Shown here: piece after piece, positions 51,860 to 61,500 of the stretch
Layout of the letters: every line of letters starts with the position of its first letter
How positions within the stretch are numbered: position 1 is the first letter of the stretch
Source: Hydnum rufescens UP504
Taxonomy: Eukaryota; Basidiomycota; Agaricomycetes; Cantharellales; Hydnaceae
Reading direction: 5' to 3'
Assembly (NCBI GenBank): GCA_014904985.1
Contig: MU128909.1
Location: 637,417-701,416 of the forward strand
DNA length: 64,000 bases
Made by a program: the position numbers and the translations under genes
Notes under the pieces: generated by a model
What the model saw: the letters and a program-made list of their open reading frames with translations, nothing else
Database searches by the model: none
What the model was told of the DNA's origin: nothing

Positions 51860-52530
51860 TTGATGTTTAATCTATTCTCAGTTTTTCTTACCCTGTGTTT
51901 AGACTCCCCACTTCTGAATCTTCCCTCGGGAACACGCCTCTACGCCAAGGTGCTAGAACCCTCTGATGCCAATGCATTGGTGAAAGCACCTAGCGTAGTA
52001 TTCGTGCACGGAATGGGTGAATCAGCCATCGCTTTCACCCCAGTAATCGAGGCTTCTGCCATTAACAAGACCCACAGGCTTGTCAGTCTAGACCTTAAGG
52101 ACATGGTCGTCCTTTGCGTCCTGGACTTCAAGAGCTCTCGATCGTGATTTCGCCGAGAGCGTAGGCGAGGTTCTTAATGTTCTTGGAATCCACCGACCCG
52201 TCATTTTGGTTTCTCACTCTATGGGAGGCATAAGTTATCCTTTGGATCTGTTGATCTTTTGTACTGACATTAAGATCTCTGTAGCTGATTGTTACTACAT
52301 TCGCGGCCAAATACCCAAGTAAGGCTGCCAAACTTTGTATGTTCCTCATTTTTCAATCGCATTAAGGGCTCAATACTGACATGCCCTCGAGTCCTCATCA
52401 ACCCGGCAAGACCCTCCATCCCCCAGGTCTCGAGTGCTCTTATATCTCGCGCAGTAGCAGTTCTTCTGCATGGATTTCACCCCCATCTTCGTGCCTCTCG
52501 TCAAAACTGGATTGAGCAAGAAGAGCCGTG
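51860..52530 (+). pseudogene. Decayed alpha/beta hydrolase
   Basis: Recognisable pieces lie in order but in different frames: LPSGTRLYAKVLEPSDANAL, APSVVFVHGMGESAIAF (oxyanion region), KTHRLVSLDLK, then a frame change through GHGRPLRPG, another to DFAESVGEVLNVLGI and the nucleophile elbow VSHSMGG. After an intron, LIVTTFAAKYPSKAAKL follows. The C-terminal half, including the catalytic His, is missing or unreadable after about 52,530. The GHG/DFAE junctions are frame breaks, not introns. Close to the FAH stop and to repeat units 2-4. Consensus errors could account for the shifts but not for the missing end. Confidence 0.6.
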
Positions 52531-52726
52531 AAACTCCACCTCTTGTCGCCTTGCCTCAATACTGCGTTCTTTAATAGGCGCAGACTTGGAAAGATACGGC
52601 CATGCTTGCATGGCCCTAGCACGGGCCATGTCGATCCCGAAATATGAGAATATCAGCACAGAGATGATGATGATTGCTCGGTGCGAGGATAGGATGACCC
52701 AGATACTATTCCTATGCCCTGCGCCC

Positions 52727-52974
52727 CATCTCAAACGGTGACGGTGATCCCGTCGTCGCCGTTATGAGCGATTGTGGTCCCTGTAACCTGTCAACCGAAC
52801 CACGCGAAGTGCGAAAGGGCAGGTGGCATAAACAGGATACCACACCCTAGTAATGCTAGGGTGTGGTGACAAGTATCAACTCTTAGACGCCTTCTTACGT
52901 GACAGGGGCAGCTAGAAGCTGCCCCTCTTTGCGCTGCTTTAAGTTTTTACTGATCCTGCTCTATTTTAATTATA
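52727..52974 (+). repeat. Palindrome-rich repeat unit 2
   Basis: Carries 'gatcccgtcgtcgcc', then a perfect 11-bp stem with 5-base loop (52,840-52,866, ccacaccctag/ctagggtgtgg) and a perfect 9-bp stem with 3-base loop (52,905-52,925, ggggcagct/agctgcccc). The tail contains 'tttttactgat' and ends 'aattatag'. Homologous in order to unit 1. Confidence 0.65.
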
Positions 52975-53261
52975 GCTGTTCCCCACGCACCCCCCTTCAT
53001 AAATGGCGACGAAGAGTCGTCCGCGATGTTAGGAAGACGATCCCGTCGTCCGTGCAAGTCATTGTGGGTCTTCTGACCCTATACTGCCGAAGACCGAGAC
53101 CGCAGGCGTCAAAGCAGGACATTTCGCCTCAGCAATGCTGGGTATAGTGTCAAGGTAGGTGCAGTGATTCCGTGATATTTCGCGCCAAGTGGGTGGCTTC
53201 AGGCTGCCCGTTTTGTGCTCTTTTAATTTTTTACTAATAATAAGAAATATATTTACTATAG
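52975..53261 (+). repeat. Palindrome-rich repeat unit 3
   Basis: Contains 'gacgatcccgtcgtc', 'cattgtgggtcttctgaccc', 'cgaagaccgagaccgc', 'cagcaatgctgggtatagtg' and a weaker gggtggc/gctgccc stem. The T-rich tail has 'tttactaataataag' and ends 'tttactatag'. Each element matches its counterpart in units 1 and 2 at the same relative position. Confidence 0.65.
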
Positions 53262-53400
53262 GGATGACTACTGGCATGCATGCCCCCCACCCCCGCCCTG
53301 CATGATGATGACGACGATAATCTCGTCGTCGTCATCACATTCTTGGGTGCTTGTTGACTGATGGTCTGTATATTTACTGTAGATTATGTCATATAGTTTC
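53262..53400 (+). repeat. Palindrome-rich repeat unit 4 (truncated)
   Basis: Begins like unit 3 with a C-rich stretch. It has a strong gatgacgacga...tcgtcgtcgtcatc palindrome around 53,305-53,336, then diverges; the 'caatgctgg' hairpin is not recognisable. Confidence 0.5.
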
Positions 53401-53449
53401 CTTGTACCCCGTCCTACAACATGAGTGTAATTCCAACAACCACTGGCTA

Positions 53450-56400
53450 TCTTTATGAGTACTGAGGCACTAATTGGAAACAACATCGACAAGTCCCATA
53501 CACTGTATGAGCATCTATATTATTGTCCCCTAGATGGTACTAGACCGCTGGTTCCCTGAGATGCAAGGAGATTAGTTCTGAAAGAGATTTCAATGCCAGG
53601 ATGTACACAGGTGCGGCAGTGACATCACGAAGTCCATTGTGATGGCAAACTCCAGGTCGCACCCAAATCCCACAGAAAATTAGGACGACGTGAACGCAAT
53701 GCTAATGAAGGGAGAAGGAGGGTGGCTGCGCATGAGTTTGAGAAACTTGGAGAATGCTGACGGAATTGTGCCAGCACAAATCGTCGTGTTAATAATAAGA
53801 TGTTGCCGATAGTGGTTGCGGGCGATCATCCTAGAATCGTGGAAGACTACTCGAATGACTCAATGCTATTGGCGATGGATAACTCGTCCGTACTTAGGTT
53901 CAGTGGATTGTTGGTGTCTGCAATCGAAAGGGGCTTTGCAGCAATCGTCTTGAGAGGACTAAAGCTGCCTGATTTGACCCTCTGCGAGAGCGTTTATGCC
54001 GCGCTAAAACGAGACGAATGTTAAGCGTTGAACACCATAACAAATGATTGCATATACCTCGAACAAGGAAACCTTCACCTTCACTGCGTTCATCTCCAGT
54101 ACCGTTTGATGTCTCCGGATCAGAGCCCACAGTCACCCGAGGATGATCAACAATACGCCGGGTCGACAGCATCATTGGAGACGCGGCAGAGGATGGACGA
54201 AGATGACGCATCGCAGCAGGGACCATATCTGCAGAATGGGCGGGAGATAACATGAAATCAGGCCTTGTTTTGGTTATCAATACTTCTGCAGATTCGGCAA
54301 GTGGTGTTGGTTGGGTGGGAGGTTCCAAGTTCTGAACAAAAATTGATGGCCGCATTGCGGTATTCTGAGAGCCCATCTCATCAAAGCATATGGGAATATC
54401 TCACCTTTGGCCGAGGAGAGGTTGAGACATTCTCGAGGATGCCGAGATGTCTGTAACGGGCGACATTCATACCGAGGCCTGGGGAATCTGAGGCATTTCC
54501 TTGTCTTGATGGAGACGACTCGCGCTTCCGAGGCTCACTGTCGACTTCACCCTGCGAGGTCTTGAGTGCCGCCTTGATGCGAAAAAGATATGGATCAGCA
54601 AAGGCTATGATTCTTGCCTCGGTACGAAGCAAGATAGAACTGGCGGATACCTTTGCCATTTCTTGGAGTCTCTCGATATGTCGTACGGCGATATGGGCGG
54701 GGGGCCGATTACTCGGTTCATGGACCCACATATGCTCCATCAGGTTCCAGAGCTCGTCTGCAATCCCAGGCAACAGGTGAGGTAAGGCGATTCGACAAGG
54801 TCTCTTCTGTTCGACCGCAGCCATTGCAGCAGCCCTGGGGTACGTGAATTCTTGGAAGGGATGCGAGCGTGTGCTGAGCTCCAGGAGAGTCATGGATAGT
54901 GAATATATATCCGTCTGTGGTGTCGTTCGGAAGTCATGAACCCCACTGTAGAGTTCGGGTGCGATATGTCGGTCAGAACCGCCCTCAACATGGCGGGTGT
55001 GGGTGCGCGACACCTCGCGACGGAATCGCGCCAAGCCAAAGTCGCATAGCTTCGGGATGCCATTGGAGTCCACCAGGATATTGCTCCCCCTTATGTCGCC
55101 GTGTATCACAGGAGGATCTAGACCATGAAGATACGATACTGCACTTGCTACACCATGGATCTAAATTATGGAGGATCATCGGAGAAATCCTCCAACTGTT
55201 TGGTCATCATTGCTTACGACTGGAAGAAGGTGCATCGGATTATCTTCTAGATAATGCACGCTGTTTCCATTTTCCATGAATGGTATGATGACTGCGAGAG
55301 GGTGTAGCGCATCCGAAACAACTCCTAACAGTTCGATAATATTGTTGTGTTTCAACTGACGATGGACAAGGATTTCCCTTCTTATTTCCTAGCGAAAAAA
55401 AATATTAATCAGAACAAGTGGGCTGGGGACATGCTCGACGCCATCTCACCTTTCGAGTTTCCAAGAATTTTTGCCATACGTTCGATTGATGCAACGGTCT
55501 TTGGGGAAGTTTCACGCGGCGGGATACTACCGCACGGCCATTGTAACGGCACCTGTAAATATGCGCCTCACCGCCAAAGAAAGAGGGAATTGTTTCAACC
55601 TGTTCTACTCCACTCAGTAGCATATGGGAAGGGAGCTCGTCTGATTCGTCGCTGAGATCTTGAAGAAGTTTAAGGACATCAGCTTGTCTTTCTCTATCGA
55701 GACTCTAAACCACAACATGAGAATAATGAGACCTATCATACAGTTGGTACCGAACGTACCTCCTGTACACGGTCCATGAACACCCTGGCATCGCCTTCAC
55801 GCAATTTCATCGCCTCGACACGGAGCTCATGGATCAACGTAACTTCGCGAATGAGGACAGAGACGGTCTCGAAGTCTGTCGTGAAAGTAGTCGGATCTGG
55901 CACTTTGATATCGCATTCTCGGTAAATCCGCTGCAAAGATTGTTGATACTGCTCAAGTTGGAACAGCATCGTCGGTTCTTCCACAATGGTTTTGACGAGA
56001 GTATATTCCGAGCATTGTTTCTTATAATCGGCAATCTGGTCGTGTAGGCTCTCCAGTCTGCGTGATGGCAGGGAGATTAGATTTTGAATATCCACCAGCT
56101 AGTCACGTACTCACGGCTCAATAATTCGAGGCCCAGGAATCGCCTTGCACTGCTTCAGTAACGCATCGAATTTCTCCTGCATTTGAGTGGATAAGATATG
56201 ACTGCCAGAGGCAAGATCGAGGAGATGGAAACCTCATAAAGAAGAAGCTGGCCGGGTGCCCTCCAATGTAGATCATGAAGAAGATTGAGAACCCGACCAC
56301 AGTCCTGACCGTACGTATGTCCGTAAGACAGCCTCTGGAAGTATCCTTAGGAAGGGTGTTTTTATTCTTAGTGCAGGTAAAAAAAAAACGCACTGTGTGG

Positions 56401-57570
56401 ACATGCTTGACGAATCGAATAGCTTCCTTGCCACCCAATTGTCTAGCATCCGCATACAATTCGACATCAGAAGCAATCGCGTCGATGAGGTTGAATAGGT
56501 CGTGCCGACTTTCGGTGGATCGGTGTTCAGGAAAGGTGATGCCATAATGCCCGCATAATCGCCTGAGGGAATTGCTGATTTTCTTCGTGTTCAAGCAAAT
56601 CGAGTCGTAGTTGATCACGACCTGGATGGGGTCCAATAACAACAAATCACATTGCAGGACCTCCTCAGAGCAGCGAGCCAATTCTCTCCACGGCGTCAAG
56701 GAAGAACTGTCGAAGGAGAGAAAATCCCGTAAGTGTGAGCTTCAGCGTTCATAGGATGTCTTACGCGTCAGGGAGGGCTCCGGGTGTTGGGTGGGTCACT
56801 TTCCCCCTTAACAATTTACAAAGCCGAGAGAGGAGACCAAGCTCATCCTGAAGGAAAGAGGGGCAAAGATCAGTGACAAAGTATCAAGGTCCAAATACTG
56901 AGCACGTAGAGACCTGCAAAAGAGTGTTATTGATCATAATAGGGATGAGATGAGGAAGCTAGTTGATTTCCGGGGTGCTCGGCAGGTCCATGCCTCAACT
57001 GGAGTAGGGAGAAATTTGTGGTTTGTCAGGCAGAGGTAAGAGTACAAGAAGCTTCAAGGCGCACAGCAGTATTTACTCACACTGGCTCCATAAATGCATG
57101 GATATCGCGTGGGGAAACCCGCCTCGTTGCATCTGCAAGTCGCTAAATTCCAATATTTAATAGGAGAAAAGGGGAAATCAGGCGCTAACTCACGACATCC
57201 TCTGCAGCATCACCCACCGCCGCGCCTTCAGCCCAATATGCACCTGGGCAAGTTGACTCTGCAACTGCACAACCCTAAAGATACACACGCACAGACGCAC
57301 CGCATTTACCACGGGTACCGACGATCATATCGTCTAATAGCCTGCTCCTAAACATGTGTTCGGGCTTCAATTTCCAAGTCCCTGGAGTTCCATTCAGCAC
57401 CGGTATCCGAACGTGAGAGAGGACTGCCAGATGCCTCCCCGGATAGTGAGACAGGAGAAGTATGGAAGAATAGGTAGACCCCCAGGACCTCATGGCTACC
57501 TGCAGGGGGCCTGAAGCAGCATACAGAAAGAGCTCCACCATTCAGGAAATAGGAAGCGTGGCCAGATTAT
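53450..57570. repeat. Segmental duplication, copy A (kinase block)
   Basis: Matches copy B (58,560-63,880) over most of its length. Examples: 53,906-53,976 against 58,963-59,031 (3' end), 55,347-55,480 against 61,572-61,705 (kinase N-lobe intron), and 57,480-57,560 against 63,790-63,870 (5' flank). Copy A is about 1.2 kb shorter, mainly because it lacks most of the kinase tail region. Confidence 0.8.
53900..57200 (-). CDS. Protein kinase, copy A; C-terminal tail shortened and frame-broken
   Basis: Minus strand, N- to C-terminal. A helical N-terminal region reads IMINNTLLQ spliced to DELGLLSRLCKLLRGKV; then PWRELARCSEEVLQCDLLLL and LFNLIDAIASDVELYADARQ; then ISLPSRRLESLHDQIADYKK and FQLEQYQQSLQRIYRECDIK. 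The kinase N-lobe is FFGGEAHIYRCRYNGRAVVS RRVKLPQ, with helix C REILVHRQLKHNNIIELLGV. The catalytic loop is VIHGDIRGSNILVD (54,95x-55,109 exon), then LCDFGLAR and APELYSGVHDFRTT. The tail ends at a stop at 54,381 after SPRPKVRYSHML. The homologous tail frame continues as an open stretch 54,376-53,900 (MGSQNTAMRPS...). Compared with copy B, two bases are missing just before the stop, plus a large internal tail deletion. Probably a TKL/STE-like signalling kinase; the partner is unknown. The 5' end is unresolved. Confidence 0.72.
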
Positions 57571-58330
57571 TGGAGAATTATTGCTGTTTGTTCCCCTTCC
57601 TTAGGCTGAGTGCACTACGGCTTTGTCCGGAACCAGGAAAATATACGACGAGATACTGGGTCTACATTCCCAAGTTCCTCATCAGTAATTTGCTCATCTC
57701 CCTCATTAGGGGGTTTCAGGCTAGAAGGACTTGCCTGGAATTGAGGCTGGAATCAGTGTTGGAATCTGCAGGAATCAAGTTCTGATTCCTGCTGCAGTTC
57801 CAGTTCTGAGGCTCGAATTGACGTGGAATTGTGATTCCAGCATTAAGAACATCATCTAGAATATTTTCCGTCTAAAAATAGCCTCCCAGGCACACACCAC
57901 AGGCAAGCAGGCCTGTTTTCACCTTGGGTTCCAAGGCAGATTCCGTCCTCAATTCCATACCAATTCCAGGTAGCCTGAAACCCCCTATTGTGTCCGCCCG
58001 CACTCACCCGCAAAAACTTTTCTACCCGTCTCCCTTTTTGTAGCATAAAAACACTGTGTCGTTGATGCTGGGTTGCACAGACTTGTTGCCTCAGCCTTTT
58101 CCACCCTCCGCAGCTCCCTAAGGAAACTTCCATAGAAAGCTGATATTCAGCTTTCTCAGCCATTGCAAATCAAGCGCCCGCAGTCTCGGCAACTCCCGCC
58201 CCCATCGATACCTGCTTTGTTCAGTCAATGGGAACATGAGCAAAAATCTTCATGGGGTGTCTCCAGACAAACTATCAAAGCATCACAATGATTGCTAGCA
58301 TTGTGAGACTTTAATTTGTCCTGCAAATGT
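57571..58330. other. Spacer between kinase copies, hosting a MITE-like element
   Basis: No gene recognised. Contains the 277-bp inverted-repeat element listed next; the rest is unremarkable. Confidence 0.5.
57709..57985. mobile_element. MITE-like element with TA target-site duplication
   Basis: Left end GGGGGTTTCAGGCTA (57,709) and right end tagcctgaaaccccc (to 57,985) are exact 15-bp inverted repeats. Weaker inverted similarity continues (TGGAATTGAGG...GGAATC) for another 30 bases. The element is flanked by TA on both sides, as for Tc1/mariner-type insertion. The 277 bases have no coding capacity, and the interior is also rich in 'ggaatc/gattcc' palindromes. Confidence 0.7.
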
Positions 58331-58470
58331 CCCCCACACATAGAGCGATAGCATACAGTAATCATTACTATTCGTACCTCGGAATCCAATTTTGCCACAG
58401 TTGGCCGATGCAGTGCAATATGACAAAATGCCCATTACCCAAGTCCCACATCCACAAACCTCTAGGCAGG
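58330..58470 (-). pseudogene. Duplicated 3'-end fragment of the TDP2-like gene
   Basis: 'tagagcgata gca..atcatta', 'tttgccac' and especially 'cccattacccaagtcccaca' followed by 'tccaca' match the 3' flank and last codons of the TDP2-like gene (46,765-46,925). Only the last dozen or so codons and the 3' flank are present. It sits directly upstream (plus sense) of duplication copy B. Confidence 0.6.
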
Positions 58471-58559
58471 AAGAGTCTCAGCGATTGCTTCCGGTAATGC
58501 AATGGTTCGGAACGTACCGCGTATTTGGCGAGCAGTTGTTGGTATCATTGGTCCCCACC

Positions 58560-61500
58560 ACCATTCTTTGCATTATCTTTATGAGAACTAATGAGGCACC
58601 AGTTGGCACAATGTCGAAAAGTCCGATACACTATATATATATAAGCATCTATATAGTTGTCCCCCAGATGGTCCCGGACCTCTGGTTCCCTGCGATACAA
58701 GGGGAAGTAAATTCTGAGGGCAGATTCCAGCCTACACCTAAAATCCCAGACAAAATTGTCGACCACACAAATGTAGCCCAAACGAAGGGGAGGAAGAAAG
58801 AGGGTGACTGTGTATGAACGAGGGAATTGTACCTGCACAAACCGTCACGTTAATAATGATAAAATGTTGACAATAATGGCTGTGGGTGATGATCATGGAA
58901 GACTACTCGAATGGCCCGGCATTATCGTCGATGGATGGCCCATCCATATTCAGGTGCAGTGCATTGTTGGTGTCCACGATCGAAAGGGGCTTTGCGGCAA
59001 TCGTCTTGAGCGGGCTAAAGCTGTCTGATCTGGGGCTCAAGGGAGAGCGTTTGGGTGGCGCTAAAATGAGATGAATGTTAAGCCTTAAGCCTTGAACACC
59101 ACAACAACAATTCCGTATACCTCGAACAAAGAAACCTTCATACTCAGTTCCGCTTAGGTCGTCGGTATCAGAGCCTATAGACAAGGCCGGCGTCCTGGTA
59201 TCCACCCGAAGCTGATCAGCCATGCGCCCAATGGACCGCATCATCGGAGATGCACGAGGACGACGGACTGCGGAAGGAACCATGTTTGCAGAACGGGCAG
59301 GAGATGACACAATATCAGGCCTTATTTTGGCCATCGATACATTCCCAGATGAGGCAAGGGGTGCTGGTCGGGTGGGAGGCTCCAAGTTCGGAACCAAAAT
59401 GGACTCCATTACAGTATTCTGAGAGCCCATCTCATTACAGCATGCGCGAATATCCTCCACCTTGCACGGAGGAGAGGTTGAGATACTTACGTGGATACCG
59501 GGTTGATCTAGGGTCATATTCGGGCCAGGAACAGTGGGCATCGGCATCAGTCCTGACGTAGAGTGGCAGGGCACAACACCAATCTGATTCTGGGGAGGGA
59601 GAATAGTGCCGGGAGGAATAATGGGCCCAAAGGCATCCAATCCTGTAACCTGGAGAAGCGAACTCTGGGACGTGGCTGGGGATCCGCTGTGCTGATCAGA
59701 GGCAGGAATCAAGTTCGGGGGAGGTATGTCTCCAGACGACCCTCGACGCCTAACTGGGGTATCCTCTTTTCCATCTTGCAGCTCAGGTACAGTGATAAGT
59801 GGAGTGCCCAGCACCTTGGTTTCAAATGGAGGCGTTCCTTTGTAGACGGCGGTATCAAGTCCTAAGCCTGATTCCTGCCCTTGTCCTGAATGGGACGGAG
59901 CCCAGGATGAAACATCCCTCTGGACCAGCGAAGGAACGTGCATATCAGGGAAACTTCCGGGCTCCGAACCACAGCTAGTGATAGTGCGACGGGGTGATCT
60001 CCTCTGTTGTTTGACATTGCCTTCAGATGTGTAGAACACCAACAGAAACCGGGCTTCCGGAAAGGATGTCACCGGCTGGCTCCTGGCTGGTAGGTTCTGA
60101 ATCCTCTCCTTCATCGCGCTGCCCACGATCCGCTCGAAGGGAACGGAAAATTGTCCCAGACGGGGACTTCCGCCTGTCACAGGTGACATCCGTGTCAAGG
60201 TCTGGGGGATCTGATGCCTTTCCTTTCCTTGATAGAGACGGCTCGCGCTTTCGGGACTCAGTGTCAGCTTCGGCCTGCGAAATGGCGACTGAACGAGGGA
60301 AAGCCTCGAACTCAGAATGCCGACTTGGGGAGATCCGAAGGGGCGACCCCCGCGGTGATTCGATCGACTCTTGCGATTGCTCTGCACTGGGAAGGCTCGG
60401 GTCGAGTGAACAAGGCCACCTGTCGGGCTCCCATGTGTAACAGCCGGACCATCATCTCTCCCAAGATTTTCAGGTTTCCCTGTAGAGGTGCCGACTACTG
60501 CCCTGGACGTAGAAGCCGGACTACCGTTATCCTTGCCAGAGGCAGGCATCGCGAGGTGCGGAGGCAGGAAGACAGGATGCACTGTCGAGTCCTCGCCAAC
60601 TGAGAGCCCGAGTGCTTCCCTGGGGAAGATTTCAGGGAGGCATTCTGGACCACGGACCATGGTGGGTTTCGGGGAGTTGGTAGCTTGGGATGCAGGCACA
60701 ATGACTGGGAGCTCAGGGGTCGGCATGTAAGGTGACCGTATTGTTTTTTCTTCATCAATGGGGGATCTCGGGCGTCGCTTTGATACAGAAAAGAGATGGA
60801 TCAGCAAAGGCTAACATAGTTCAGATTGGTTATGATTCTTACATCGGGGCGACGCAAGGTAGAACTGCCGGATACCTTTGCCATCTCTTGGAGTCTTTCG
60901 ATGTCTTGTACAACGACATGGGCGGGGGGGCGATTACTCGGTTCATGGGCCCACATACGTTCCATCAAGCTCCAGAGCCCGTCTGCAACACCGGGCGACA
61001 GGTGAAGTAGGGGGGTTCGACAAGGTCTCTTTCCTTTGAGCGCGGCCATTGCGGCAGCCAAGTGGTGCGGGAATTCTTGGAAGGGACGCGAGTGCGAGCC
61101 GAGCTCCAGGAAAGTCATGGATAGTGAATATGTATCTGTCTGTGATGTCGTTCGGAAGTCATGAACCCCATCAAAAAGTTCAGGTGCGATATGTCTGTCA
61201 GAACCGCCCTCAACATGGTGGGTGTGGGTGCGCGACACCTCACGAAGGAATCGCGCAAAGCCGAAGTCGCATAGCTTCGGGATGCCATCGGAGTCCACCA
61301 GGATATTGCACCCTCTTATGTCGCCATGTATCACAGGAGGATCTAAACCATGAAGATACGATACTGCACTTGCTACACCATGGATCTAAATTATGGAGGA
61401 TCATCGGAGAAATCCTCCCACTTTTTGGTCATCATTGCTTACGATTGGAAGAAGATGCATCGGATTATCCTTTAGATAATGCACGCTATGTCCATTTTCC

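Noticed and set aside
60027..60603. Plus-strand frames of about 130 residues
   Set aside because: Antisense to the intact kinase tail frame, which is much longer and has a homologue in copy A.
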